Below are positions 25,946-34,903 of a DNA stretch of 42,820 bases, piece by piece. The notes under the pieces are model-generated. The model was not told where the DNA came from. It saw only the letters and a program-made list of their open reading frames with translations, and made no database searches. The stretch lies in contig NZ_JACJPX010000069.1 in assembly GCF_014696315.1 (NCBI RefSeq), positions 1 through 42,820 on the forward strand. Reading direction: 5' to 3'. Position 1 is the first letter of the stretch. Every line of letters starts with the position of its first letter. This DNA comes from Calothrix membranacea FACHB-236 (GTDB lineage: Bacteria; Cyanobacteriota; Cyanobacteriia; Cyanobacteriales; Nostocaceae). The position numbers and the translations under genes were made by a program.

Positions 25946-26017
25946 TGATCACAAGAAGCTGATCGCTCGCGCGCCATCGTAGAATTCATGTTTGGATTTA
26001 GCAATCTCAAAGTTCAC

Positions 26018-26599
26018 TCATTTCACTGGATGGTAAAGCCCACTTTCTGGGTTATAGCTCCAACCTAAACCACTAGGGTCACGTCCTCTACTCCAGCTAA
26101 TAAACTCCTCTGGCTTTTTTGCTGTAACTCTCCTCTGTTCTAAAGTGTTTTTATCAACGCCCAAACGCGAAGCTAAGTTTTGGGTTGTATAAGTATCTAT
26201 CTTTACCTCACCTTGCCCTCGATAGTACTGTGAGGATGATTGCCTGGGTTTACTCTTGCTATTGAGGTAGATAATCAGTTGATTATATGCCGACTCAAGC
26301 TGAAGAAGGCGATCGCTCATTGCCGCCAGTTTTTCTTCTAACTCATTACTAGAGCCTGACTCCAAGTGCGATTCTAGTTCTCCTACTCGTTGCGCCAACT
26401 GTTTAATATCAAAATTGCTATCGATATCAGGACTGCTATCAAGCTTAATTACTAATTCTTGGATGCCTTGCAGTACCTCGGCTGTGCGCCCTTGTCTGTG
26501 CAACCGAGACAAGGAGCGGAAAGCATCTTTCAAGGCAACGGGGACGCGAATCATCTCGCTTGGGGGCTGTTTTTTTGTCTGATTTTTTTGCGCGGACAT
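26018..26599 (-). CDS. DNA-binding-type coiled-coil protein, 193 aa
   Basis: Three parts are visible: an N-terminal ribbon-helix-helix-like stretch (MIRVPVALKDAFRSLSRLH, about 16-34), a coiled coil (about 60-118, ELESHLESGSSNELEEKL), and a C-terminal HTH-like region (TQNLASRLGVDKNTLEQRR, about 139-157) followed by WSRGRDPSGLGWSYNP. The layout resembles plasmid-borne regulators or partition accessory proteins. Three GATATC sites lie directly before the ATG, a likely self-operator. No Shine-Dalgarno is visible at 26599; an internal ATG at residue 16 is an alternative. A 56-base piece of this gene recurs at 18162-18217. Confidence 0.7.
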   Translation of the reverse strand: MSAQKNQTKKQPPSEMIRVPVALKDAFRSLSRLHRQGRTAEVLQGIQELVIKLDSSPDIDSNFDIKQLAQRVGELESHLESGSSNELEEKLAAMSDRLLQLESAYNQLIIYLNSKSKPRQSSSQYYRGQGEVKIDTYTTQNLASRLGVDKNTLEQRRVTAKKPEEFISWSRGRDPSGLGWSYNPESGLYHPVK

Positions 26600-26602
26600 G
26601 AC

Positions 26603-26632
26603 GATATCTTGCTCGATATCTATGTTGATATC
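26603..26632 (-). promoter_or_regulatory. Triple GATATC operator candidate
   Basis: GATATC at 26603-26608, 26615-26620 and 26627-26632 recurs with an exact 12-base period, starting 3 bases upstream of the 26018-26599 start codon. Its position over the translation start region suggests autorepression. Two GATATC sites also lie in the 8.7 kb regulatory region. Confidence 0.6.
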
Positions 26633-26689
26633 GCTATTGTAGCCCCAAACCAGAACCCCTTGACCCCGGTCTACTTTTCTAGCTCATGA

Positions 26690-27045
26690 GTATCATAAAT
26701 ACTTAAGGCAAAACCACTTCTTAATGGAGCGACCATTACTATTGATGTTCAATCTGCGCGATTACCAACAGGATTTAGTTTCAAAAACCTTCGCCACTTG
26801 GGATTGAGCCGAGATATATGTAATTTTAGGCAAGATGGTCTGAAAAACCTTTCCCTGTATAGCTCACACCGTTTTTGATAGTTTCGCCTGATTTTAGCCA
26901 AACATAATTGCAATGAAGCTGGTGAGTATTCGCTTTTCGCCTACCTGGGAAGTTGAAATCTGAGCTTTGATGTAGACATGAACCTGCGAATGAAATCGAG
27001 TTCTAAGATAAGAACGCAGTAGCCTTTCATCCACCATAGTATTTT
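26690..27045. other. Intergenic stretch of 356 bases
   Basis: No gene with a plausible start was found. The sequence is of ordinary composition; no strong hairpin or array was noticed. Confidence 0.35.
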
Positions 27046-28068
27046 TCAGGTTATTATTTTGTGTTTTTGGAATAAAGCTATAAAAAATTGTTTAACTAGG
27101 TTTTCAGCATCTTCTTGTTGTAATTCGTATCCACCAAACCTATATACTTCATAACCTGCTAATTTTAATTTTCTATCTTCAGCAACCATCTCAGCATATA
27201 ATTTTGGTTTAGCGATATTATCTTCAGCATAATGCTGTTTTCCATCAACTTCTATTACTATTCTAATCGAATTTGATAATAAAATTAAAAAATCCATTCG
27301 CTGCCGTAAAATCCGCTTCTGCCCCTGTAATTGGTAAATCGTATACGGATCATAATGTAAATAAACTTGTGGAATTAATGCAGGTAATTTATCATTTAAC
27401 TTCTCATAAAACTCTTTATAATAAGTTTTGAATAATATTTTTTCGCATTCGTTATTTGATAAAGATTCTATTAGACGCTTGTATAAAATTCTTCCAACAT
27501 TTTTATCATCAAGATTATCTATATTGGTTAGATGTTTCCACCATTGAACAACCTCTTTCCAGAGTAATCCATGTGTTTTTATTGGTTGGTCATAAACAAG
27601 ACAATACTCTTCATTTTTGATGATTTTTATTTCATTGCTTACAGAGTCAGAGATAATTATTTCAGGTTTAGGCCCATTAGCAGCAAAAATTAAGTTTTTA
27701 ACTGGTTGAGCAACTCCCTTGGTAGTGATGTGAATTGTGAATCCGTTACTATCAACTTCAAAACCACATTTATTACAGAGAGAGCGAAGGGAATCCTTTG
27801 ATTCTTTACTAACATTAAGTCTGTCTATAAGTAATACAGCTTCTATGACTTTCAAAAATTTGTAAACTGTTTCTGTAAGTTCCCAGTTTACTGAAGCATA
27901 GTAATCAGAAACCAAGGAACGGCGTTCTCCACTTGTACATAGTGTTGGCTCTACTCTGTTAAACCCAGCAGTTGTAAAAATATCGTGTATCTGATTCTTA
28001 TAAAGACTTGTGCAAAATTCTCGAAATTCAACTTTTAACACTTCCAATTTGGGATTCATTATTGGCAT
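27046..28068 (-). CDS. Probable defence nuclease (AbiJ-like N-domain, PD-(D/E)XK C-domain), 340 aa
   Basis: The C-terminal domain has MDFLILL (about 259) and IVIEVDGKQHY (about 268-278), then LAGYEVYRFGGYEL. This is the D...ExDGK layout of DUF559/Vsr-related restriction-endonuclease folds. The N-terminal part (IHDIFTTAGFNRVEP, SGERRSLVSDYYASVNW, LKVIEAVL) resembles, from memory, AbiJ N-terminal domains of abortive-infection proteins, and NLIFAANGPKPEIIISD is a middle segment seen with them. A cytoplasmic DNA- or RNA-cutting defence effector is likely. It is a single gene; the recombinase gene upstream on the same strand is 83 bases away. Confidence 0.72.
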   Translation of the reverse strand: MPIMNPKLEVLKVEFREFCTSLYKNQIHDIFTTAGFNRVEPTLCTSGERRSLVSDYYASVNWELTETVYKFLKVIEAVLLIDRLNVSKESKDSLRSLCNKCGFEVDSNGFTIHITTKGVAQPVKNLIFAANGPKPEIIISDSVSNEIKIIKNEEYCLVYDQPIKTHGLLWKEVVQWWKHLTNIDNLDDKNVGRILYKRLIESLSNNECEKILFKTYYKEFYEKLNDKLPALIPQVYLHYDPYTIYQLQGQKRILRQRMDFLILLSNSIRIVIEVDGKQHYAEDNIAKPKLYAEMVAEDRKLKLAGYEVYRFGGYELQQEDAENLVKQFFIALFQKHKIIT

Positions 28069-28151
28069 TTACTGTTTATAAAATATGTAGCGATTTAATT
28101 ACCAGTTCTTGAAGAAAATTAATCTACTATAATTAGTCAATTTATTAGTTT

Positions 28152-29174
28152 TTATTCACCCGAATCCTTCAACATACCCGTCAACAGTTCCGACATCTCC
28201 CACAAATCTTTATTCCGGTTATCGTCATAAATCATCAACGTTCTGGGGTCAGCATGACGGCTCAATTTCTGCACCTTCCTGATATTCCCATCCGTTGCAT
28301 CCAGCGCCGCCGTAATTGCCGAATGCCTGACCCTGTGCGGTGACATCGGTTTCTTCACACCCACCTTCTTAAAAGCCGTCTTCACTATTTTATAGATAGC
28401 ATCCGTCGTCAATCTATGCCCTTCATTATGAAAATCTAACGCCGTAAAAATTGGTGAATTAGCATTCAAATCCCCCCTAGCAATTAACCAATCAGCTATC
28501 GCCGCCGCCACATCTTTTGACATATCTAAATATTCTTCATTCGTTCCCTTTCCCTTACCTAAAATCCTCAACTTGCGTCCATAAAAATCAAAGTCGCCCA
28601 CATTTAATTGAGATATTTCCTGCCGACGCAAAGCTAGACCCCACAGCACCAAAAAAATTGCATAATTGCGTTTACCAATCAAAGTCTCCCTATCAAACTG
28701 CTTTAGGACAACTGCTATCGCTTTGCTATCAACACCCCGCGTATCCCGGTACGCCTTCACCTTCTCGCCAGACACATCTTCCAGGGAATAATTGCACACC
28801 CCCAACTTCCGCCCCATCTTGGCTAACGACTTAATCGCCGCCAACCGCCGATTAATTGTCGCCTCCCGTAATCCCAACGAGATCAATTTCGCCTTGTACT
28901 TCAACACCACCATCACCGCTTGCTCTCGCTGCAAATGCAAAAACTCCAGCACGCTATCCCCAGTTGGCGGTAAGCCCGTCATCTTGATAAAAAAATCTTT
29001 CAAATCTTTCTCATAAGCCCGCCGAGTATTGGGGTTGCGTTTATCTGCCAACAACTGCGCCAACACATCTGGGTCTTTATCAAGCTGCGCGTCAAAATAT
29101 CTGGCGATCGGCGCATCTAGACACGCCTCCAACTCAACTTTAACTATCTCCCCGAATATTGGCTCGTTAGGCAT
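28152..29174 (-). CDS. Tyrosine recombinase/integrase, 340 aa
   Basis: The full catalytic set is visible: R183 (ALRRQE), a beta-hairpin Lys (about 207-209, GKGKG), H280-x-x-R283-H284 (HRVRH), H307 (SRHAD) and the nucleophile Y316. An N-terminal SAM-like core-binding domain spans about 30-130. It would perform site-specific recombination, such as plasmid dimer resolution or integration of the element. It lies about 5 kb from parAB on the opposite strand. Start ATG at 29174 has no obvious ribosome binding site; a GTTATTG/CAATAAC inverted repeat lies just upstream (about 29190-29217). Confidence 0.92.
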   Translation of the reverse strand: MPNEPIFGEIVKVELEACLDAPIARYFDAQLDKDPDVLAQLLADKRNPNTRRAYEKDLKDFFIKMTGLPPTGDSVLEFLHLQREQAVMVVLKYKAKLISLGLREATINRRLAAIKSLAKMGRKLGVCNYSLEDVSGEKVKAYRDTRGVDSKAIAVVLKQFDRETLIGKRNYAIFLVLWGLALRRQEISQLNVGDFDFYGRKLRILGKGKGTNEEYLDMSKDVAAAIADWLIARGDLNANSPIFTALDFHNEGHRLTTDAIYKIVKTAFKKVGVKKPMSPHRVRHSAITAALDATDGNIRKVQKLSRHADPRTLMIYDDNRNKDLWEMSELLTGMLKDSGE

Positions 29175-29574
29175 AAATGCTTACAGCTTTGTTATTGATA
29201 ATGTATGTTTCCAATAACGTTCATCATACGTCACTGGGGGGGAGCATGAATATTTACACCCCGGTAAGAGCTAAATATATTTTGCGGAAGTGATAGGGTG
29301 TCAATTAGTTATGTTAAGTCTGTAATTTCCGGCTTTGATATCAAAATTGATAGCTAAAAGTGGGGTATGTGGTGCAGCAGACTTTGGGCTACGTCAGTTT
29401 ACAAACCACCAGCCGCAGCGAGGTTTGTATATACGCTGTCTGTACCAGTTTCTATACAAGTTCTCTTGTAATGCGATCGCTGCAAAAGAGATCTATTCAA
29501 CTAGCAAGTTCGGAAAGTTGTCAATTGAATTGGTAGAGTTAGTAAATTCTTGGTGAAATAAGTTGCATTCAATT
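29175..29574. other. Divergent intergenic region, recombinase / signal-anchored protein
   Basis: Contains an inverted repeat GTTATTG/CAATAAC just upstream of the recombinase (possible operator or recombination site), a G-run at 29236-29242, a 7-bp hairpin ACAAACC/GGTTTGT (29401-29428) and a HIP1 octamer at 29473. No gene called. Confidence 0.4.
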
Positions 29575-30345
29575 ATGCGTCGCTTTATAGTACTTGCCTT
29601 AACTGCTCTGTGCTGTTGTTTTATGCTTAGTTGTGCTTCATTTGTTCTAGCACAACCAGTTAGCTCACAATCTACACCCGCTTCATCCCTAGATTCTGAA
29701 CTGATCAAACTAGTAGTATCAGGTTTTGTTGGTTCTTTATTTGGTATTATCACTGCGTTTTTCACAGCTAATATTACAACTAATTCGAGAATTAAAGATG
29801 CCAAGACAAATTTTGAATTTAAAGTTAAGGAGATTGAAGAACAATTCAATAGAGAGTTAAAAAAAGAGCGTGCCAAATGGCAAATAACGCGCGAGGATGC
29901 AATCATTCAAGAACTTCGTATTGTAATTCAGCAAGTTACAATAAAAATGGCTGCTGCAATGCATTCAATGACTTGGTTAACATGGATTGCTAAAGAGGAT
30001 GTTAGCCAAATCACAATTGAAAAAATTAAGTTGTACAATGAAGAACAAAACAAACTACTACCAGAAATACTAGGTTTTTCATCATCCGTAGCAGCTTTAG
30101 ACAAAACTGCGTATGATCTGATAGCTCAAATTATCAATGATATTTTCATACTTGACAGTAAAATTGGTAAAGCTGGATTGCAGTTTGAGAAGTCGCCGTC
30201 AGAAGGTGGCAAAGCATTATTCGAGTGCTATAAGCAAGCAGTTTCGTTGGAAGAAAAATTACCGCAACAAATTGGGAATATTGTCAGCGAACGTGTGCAG
30301 CAACGTGCAGAATACATATCAAAGCTTAGAGAAGATTTGATATGA
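29575..30345 (+). CDS. Signal-anchored coiled-coil protein, 256 aa
   Basis: Unrecognised. The N-terminus MRRFIVLALTALCCCFMLSCASF followed by VLAQP is a good secretion signal; a cysteine within LSC could be lipidated. A second membrane helix (about 47-66, LVVSGFVGSLFGIITAFF) is followed by a long charged coiled coil (KVKEIEEQFNRELKKERAKW). The C-terminal half is helical and soluble. Membrane-anchored scaffold or sensor is a guess. ATG at 29575 is preferred over TTG at 29563; no strong ribosome binding site. Confidence 0.68.
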   Translation: MRRFIVLALTALCCCFMLSCASFVLAQPVSSQSTPASSLDSELIKLVVSGFVGSLFGIITAFFTANITTNSRIKDAKTNFEFKVKEIEEQFNRELKKERAKWQITREDAIIQELRIVIQQVTIKMAAAMHSMTWLTWIAKEDVSQITIEKIKLYNEEQNKLLPEILGFSSSVAALDKTAYDLIAQIINDIFILDSKIGKAGLQFEKSPSEGGKALFECYKQAVSLEEKLPQQIGNIVSERVQQRAEYISKLREDLI

Positions 30346-30451
30346 CGGCAATCATTCTGTGGGACTAAATAAGCTTCTGTTGACCGAGTATTCTGTTTTA
30401 AAATTGGTCAAAGTGCCAACTCCAAATGTAAATTCGGTACTTTTTTAAGTT

Positions 30452-30476
30452 TTGTACTAGTACAATTTTCCTCATT
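30452..30476. terminator. Palindrome with T-tract between convergent genes
   Basis: TTGTACTAGTACAA (30452-30465) is a perfect 14-base palindrome followed by TTTTCCTCATTTTTT. It lies about 110 bases past the plus-strand stop at 30345 and may help terminate it; the lack of a loop makes it an atypical terminator. Confidence 0.35.
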
Positions 30477-30625
30477 TTTTAAACTAAACTGTTCAGGTTG
30501 CCCCTGCTCGCAGCTACCTTCACACTACCCCTACTTCGCCCAGTAATGCTTAACGATTGGGGCGATTAATATGAATACTGCGTTAACCAAAATCAAAATT
30601 GCAACGACTATCAGGGAACATTTTT

Positions 30626-32068
30626 CTAATTCATAAGTTTCCAAATTAAAGTCAATATTGCCAATACTCCTAACATCGATAACACTTGAGTAGTCCTGTT
30701 ACTTTTAGCCAGAATCTCTGAGTAGGATAGTTCATGATTTTGAATCAATAAGAAAGAATGGGTATTAAATAGAAAAGGAAAGAAACGATTCAAAAGTAAG
30801 CGCAGAAAAAAGTTAATACTCCATAATCTTTTCCGCAAAGGGTCTTGATTATATTGCCAAGGATAACTAATTTGTACTAAACGAATTAAGGCTTTAATAT
30901 CGGGTTTTCGTAGGTTCTGATAATGAGGAAGTGCTTGAGACAGATTATCTTGAGTTTCGCTTAATATTTCCTGGAAAATATAAATATCTTCTAAAGCAGA
31001 ATTAACACCTTGTCCAATATCAGGAGGAAAACAATGAACCGCATCTCCCAATAAAATTACGGCTGTTCCTTGGTTATCTTCAGGTTTTCCCCAGATTTTA
31101 TACAATCCTGAACAATATTGAGGAACAGGAAATGTACCCCCATCACTGGATAAAAATCTGGCTATTTCTTCAGGATAAATAATTTTTTCTAGAGGTAACT
31201 GGGGAAATGCTTGTTTGAAAAAATCTTCAACTTCTTCTTTAGTTTCTAATTGCCATATCTGATGATCTGGATAGGTAATAATATTTGCAGTTCTTGGTTG
31301 ATTTGGATTCTTAAAAGGTAATAGCCCTAGAGAAATTGCTTTTTTACGTTCTTTAAAATTAGACCTAATGCCATAAGCCATTGTAGATTGTGCTACGTCT
31401 CCTTCTTCTTCTGATAAAGGAAATTGAGGAGGTAAAGTTAGAACTTTGTATTTTAAACCGGAACTAGGAGAAGGAAATTTTTGCATCTCAAAGGAATGTG
31501 ATTCACCTGACCTTTGATGAAGGGTTTGACGCACAATAGAGTTTAAACCATCACAACCTACTATTAATGTAGGAATAAAGGTCAATTTTTCCTGCTCTTG
31601 AGATTGGGTAATAATTTCTAAATGCTCTCTTATTTGTTGAATTTCTACACATTCAGTATTAAATAAGACCTGAACAGCATCTTGCCAATGTTGATGAAGT
31701 TCTTGGTAAAGTAACTGTACAAAAGATGCCCTTGGCAGCCAGTAGGCAGTTTTGCGTTGAGAATCAGCAATAGGTAGTTTCGTTGTTTTACGTGTGCCGT
31801 CTTTTTGGATGAGGGTAAAGTAAAAGTCAGTGTTAGGGACACTCAAATCAACGAGTTTGGGAGTTAGCTCTAATAAATCGGTTAATTTTTGCCCTCGACC
31901 ATCAATTTGATAACTAAAGGATTTATCTGGTTCGTAATAATCTGCTGATGGTCTTTTTTCAATAACTGTAATATCTTTCCAGCCTCTTTTGGCTAACATT
32001 AAAGCTGTACCTAATCCCGCAGGGCCTCCACCGATAATGACAACACTTTTTTTGTAGGAATGATTCAT
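30626..32068 (-). CDS. FAD-dependent monooxygenase, 480 aa
   Basis: Class A flavoprotein monooxygenase. The N-terminal Rossmann motif is VVIIGGGPAGLG (residues 9-20), and the second FAD/NADPH signature GDAVHCFPPDIGQGVNSALED lies at about 341-361. The layout and the C-terminal hydrophobic tail (VLSMLGVLAILTLIW) recall kynurenine 3-monooxygenase-type enzymes, which hydroxylate aromatic substrates and are often membrane-tethered. The real substrate cannot be told from sequence. It stands alone, with 280 bases on either side lacking clear genes, so it is probably metabolic cargo. Start ATG at 32068. Confidence 0.88.
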   Translation of the reverse strand: MNHSYKKSVVIIGGGPAGLGTALMLAKRGWKDITVIEKRPSADYYEPDKSFSYQIDGRGQKLTDLLELTPKLVDLSVPNTDFYFTLIQKDGTRKTTKLPIADSQRKTAYWLPRASFVQLLYQELHQHWQDAVQVLFNTECVEIQQIREHLEIITQSQEQEKLTFIPTLIVGCDGLNSIVRQTLHQRSGESHSFEMQKFPSPSSGLKYKVLTLPPQFPLSEEEGDVAQSTMAYGIRSNFKERKKAISLGLLPFKNPNQPRTANIITYPDHQIWQLETKEEVEDFFKQAFPQLPLEKIIYPEEIARFLSSDGGTFPVPQYCSGLYKIWGKPEDNQGTAVILLGDAVHCFPPDIGQGVNSALEDIYIFQEILSETQDNLSQALPHYQNLRKPDIKALIRLVQISYPWQYNQDPLRKRLWSINFFLRLLLNRFFPFLFNTHSFLLIQNHELSYSEILAKSNRTTQVLSMLGVLAILTLIWKLMN

Positions 32069-32126
32069 GCTTAATTAATTTTCACTCCAAATCATCATTT
32101 GAGCGACTTGTCAAACTGCTGATACA

Positions 32127-32243
32127 TTATTTCATTGACAATCCACAACTCTTAATCGTAATGCAATACGCTGGTACTTGATACAAAGTTCCCCGGTGCA
32201 TTACTTGTGAGTTATCCCAATCTTGATATTCTTCACTACTCAT
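32127..32243 (-). CDS. Possible 38-aa protein or gene remnant
   Basis: An open frame reading MSSEEYQDWDNSQVMHRGTL with a cysteine- and Lys-containing end. No ribosome binding site was seen and the family is unknown. It may be a truncated gene end. Listed at low confidence because it is the only frame in the 280-base gap. Confidence 0.25.
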   Translation of the reverse strand: MSSEEYQDWDNSQVMHRGTLYQVPAYCITIKSCGLSMK

Positions 32244-32349
32244 CTGTGCTCTGACTTTTCACGGTTCGTCCTCAAACCACCAAACAGCAGCCCAACTCAA
32301 CCATTAAAATTAATTCTTCAATTTTGAGCTACAAAATTCCGAATGATAT

Positions 32350-32886
32350 TCAAATATTCTCAATTTGAAATTCTCGTGGATTTTTCAAAATAAAAATATT
32401 ATTTTCTTTAACTAAATCACCCATACATCTTACAGGTAAGCGTTCTTGATAGGATTTTATTGCCAAAATATAATCATGGTCGAGCAGTTCAGTTTTGATT
32501 TGGCGTAATTTTTCAAAAACTGGACAAACAATGGTAACTTCACCACTTAATTTATCTGCGTTAGGAGTTGCTATTTGCGTGACAAAGCCTTGAATTTTTA
32601 AATGAGGATAATTTTTAATAAATTCACTTAAGATTTCAAGGTGAGAAATATTTTCGGAATCTGCTACTGTTGTGAGCAGTTCACGAACTCTCGGAACATA
32701 ATCTCCTAAAATTTTCGTACTTGGGAGTAAGATTTCAAATTCTCCTTTTTCTGCTTGCTTGTGCCAGATTGTGGCGTTATCAAGAAAAGGTCGGTCTTCG
32801 TGCCAACCGTGAGATTGCAAATACTCTTTGAGTTGTTGTGGTTCTATATTTTTGATAATTTCCGCATCTTGCACAGTAACTTTCAT
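32350..32886 (-). CDS. Partner of the DUF4365 protein, 178 aa
   Basis: Unrecognised. It begins at an ATGA overlap with the end of the DUF4365 gene, with AAGGAG 7 bases upstream, so translation is coupled. The chain is a mixed alpha/beta protein (YLQSHGWHEDRPFLDNATIW, LPVRCMGDLVKENNIF) without membrane segments. Coupling to a predicted nuclease-fold protein suggests an immunity, specificity or effector role. Confidence 0.7.
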   Translation of the reverse strand: MKVTVQDAEIIKNIEPQQLKEYLQSHGWHEDRPFLDNATIWHKQAEKGEFEILLPSTKILGDYVPRVRELLTTVADSENISHLEILSEFIKNYPHLKIQGFVTQIATPNADKLSGEVTIVCPVFEKLRQIKTELLDHDYILAIKSYQERLPVRCMGDLVKENNIFILKNPREFQIENI

Positions 32887-33419
32887 GGTTGTACTCCTTG
32901 AGCGATACCTTGCATAATTGACCCAAGATCTGCGACGGTAAATTGATTATTTTTCGGTATGGTGACAGTTACAGTCGATGTATTTTGTGTTTCTGGCATG
33001 AGTCGCAGCGACAACCAATAGCTACAATACCTCATACAAAGTTCTTCTTCTGATTGTTGCACCCATTCGTCTAAGTTGTCTGGAAGTAAAAGTACAATTA
33101 AGATTCTAGGAACGGCAAAGTCAACCATTCTTAAATCATTGTAGTTTTTCAGTTTGAGAGGGTAGCGGATAGCGTTATCGTTTTTGACATCCCTTGATGT
33201 TGATTTTAGCTGCAATTCCAAGCGAGGCGCACGGATGCGTCCCATAAGACCCGTGGCTGCTATTCCCCAGTCTACGCTGTCGTCGTCTACGGCTGGTTTG
33301 TAGAGTGAATAACCTGCAACACTGGTGATGGCTTGGAGATAGGCGTTGCTAAATTGTTCTTTCTGTTGATTGATGTCCACTAATAATTGGGGGCCACGAT
33401 AAATACGTCCAGGCTGCAT
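32883..33419 (-). CDS. DUF4365-type protein, 178 aa
   Basis: The pattern NQQKEQFSNAYLQAITSVAG, DDDSVDWGIAATG, PRLELQLKSTS and NYNDLR, then IVLLLP and YWLSLRLMPET, matches DUF4365 as I remember it. This family is thought to have a PD-(D/E)XK nuclease fold, with the D in DDSVDWG and the E-x-Q-x-K in LELQLKS as candidate catalytic residues. It occurs in bacterial defence-like loci. First gene of a two-gene unit with the 178-residue partner. Confidence 0.72.
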   Translation of the reverse strand: MQPGRIYRGPQLLVDINQQKEQFSNAYLQAITSVAGYSLYKPAVDDDSVDWGIAATGLMGRIRAPRLELQLKSTSRDVKNDNAIRYPLKLKNYNDLRMVDFAVPRILIVLLLPDNLDEWVQQSEEELCMRYCSYWLSLRLMPETQNTSTVTVTIPKNNQFTVADLGSIMQGIAQGVQP

Positions 33420-33535
33420 TTATATAATCCCACGGCTTATTCGCAGCTGCCCACAGCGTAGGCTTAAAATTTAATAGAGCTTTCTTGTTTTTCGGTTCGG
33501 TCTTTTTTCTGACCACGCGGCACTAATTATTTCCT

Positions 33536-34171
33536 TTAAGTAAAGTCTCTTTTAATACGAGTTAACGCCTGTTGTAAACCTTCAGAGTGAATCCAGCCAA
33601 CAAACCCGCCGTAAATCATCCTGTCGTTGCGATCTCCTAAAAAAACATGGTCAACACCAACAGGGTTTTTCCATGTTCTCACTACTGTTCCATCCCTGAG
33701 CCTCATAATTGGATTAGAATTCTTAAAATCTCTATGGTGTGCGCGAGTCATTCCAGGGACATTCTCTAAAATAGTGATCGCTTCACTTGCATCATCTGTT
33801 GATCTTGTATTAACCACCGTTGCACAACCGCATCCGTCCGTTACAGTCATCTTGAGTCTATCTTTCATATCGCCATCAAAAAATGACAAAGACTCAATCT
33901 CTTCTAAGAGTTTGCCATGCGGTTCAGTCTGTCGGCGTTGACAGTAAATTGAGGTAAGAAAATCTTCTAAACCGACTTTCGCCAAAGCATCAGTAATTAA
34001 AGCTGTCAGTCCCAAAACAGCAATGCCACCCAGCATCCCTGCTGGCCCACCCAACGCAGCTAAAGCGGCGGTGATAGCAGCAGCACCTGTAAATCCTGTG
34101 GTTGCCATTGTGATTACTAAAATCACTCCAGGCAAACCCAATGCAGCTACTTTTTTGACGACTTCATCCAT
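33536..34171 (-). CDS. Hydrophobic N-domain plus soluble C-domain protein, 211 aa
   Basis: The first 65 residues are an Ala/Gly/Leu-rich pair of hydrophobic helices (LPGVILVITMATTGFTGAAA and GMLGGIAVLGLTALITDAL), a module I have seen in other cyanobacterial and bacterial proteins of conflict-type loci but cannot name. The C-terminal domain has DGCGCATVVNTRSTDD, HHRDF and a VGWIH segment. It could be a membrane-inserting effector. It is divergent from parA with a 141-base gap. Confidence 0.65.
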   Translation of the reverse strand: MDEVVKKVAALGLPGVILVITMATTGFTGAAAITAALAALGGPAGMLGGIAVLGLTALITDALAKVGLEDFLTSIYCQRRQTEPHGKLLEEIESLSFFDGDMKDRLKMTVTDGCGCATVVNTRSTDDASEAITILENVPGMTRAHHRDFKNSNPIMRLRDGTVVRTWKNPVGVDHVFLGDRNDRMIYGGFVGWIHSEGLQQALTRIKRDFT

Positions 34172-34312
34172 ATGCTGTCACCTCAAGACAAGATTCACTC
34201 TGAAGTCTTTTTTAACACTATCTAACGCATAAACTTGAGCAATTAAAATTTTGCGAGTTGAAAAATGCTTTTTGTAAGGTACAATCCGCCATCATAAGTG
34301 AATGAGACTGCA

Positions 34313-34903
34313 ATGATTATTACTATCGCATCGTTTAAAGGGGGTGTTGGAAAATCTACCACAGCGATTCATCTCGCCGCCTACCTTGCTACCAAAGGGA
34401 AAACTGTACTAGCTGATGGTGATCTTAATCGTTCTGTGTTGCATTGGTTTGAGCGTGGTAAAAGTCCTTTCGAGGTTTACGATCATAGCGAAATAGACCA
34501 AGCTGATGATTTTGAACATCTCGTGATTGACACTCCTGCCCGCCCTGCTAGTGATGAGTTGAAAGCGTTAGCCAACTCTAGCGATCTACTGATCATTCCT
34601 ACCCATCCCAGCACTTTCGCCTTAGAAGCGTTAATTGAAACTGTGGGAGAACTGAACGAATTACCCCCAGGGCGGTTTAAAGTTTTACTGACTTGTGTTC
34701 CTCCTTCTCCCAGCCGTGATGGATATAAAGCCAAAGACAGTCTTGAAAAATTTGGCTTACCCTTGTTTAAAACTTGGATTAGAAGAATGGCAGTTTACCT
34801 GAAAGCTGAAAATTTTGGAGTCCCAGTTTATATGGTAAAAGATGCTCGTGCAGTAGATGCTTGGAGCGATTACGAGGCAGTGGGTAAGGAAATTCTCTCA
34901 TGA
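34313..34903 (+). CDS. parA: ParA-type partition ATPase, 196 aa
   Basis: Deviant Walker A motif FKGGVGKST (residues 7-15), with the signature Lys two residues into the motif, and IDTPAR as Walker B; the reduced size (196 aa, no N-terminal HTH) fits the small type Ib ParA group. It moves plasmid copies to daughter cells by ATP-dependent DNA binding, with ParB stimulating hydrolysis. ATG at 34313 is chosen; GTG at 34298 would add five residues. The stop overlaps the parB start (ATGA). Because this ParA lacks an HTH, autoregulation would have to come from ParB or another factor. Confidence 0.92.
   Translation: MIITIASFKGGVGKSTTAIHLAAYLATKGKTVLADGDLNRSVLHWFERGKSPFEVYDHSEIDQADDFEHLVIDTPARPASDELKALANSSDLLIIPTHPSTFALEALIETVGELNELPPGRFKVLLTCVPPSPSRDGYKAKDSLEKFGLPLFKTWIRRMAVYLKAENFGVPVYMVKDARAVDAWSDYEAVGKEILS

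Noticed and set aside
29335-29556. 73-codon plus-strand frame before the signal-anchored protein
   Set aside because: No ribosome binding site, overlaps hairpins in the regulatory region, no recognisable family.
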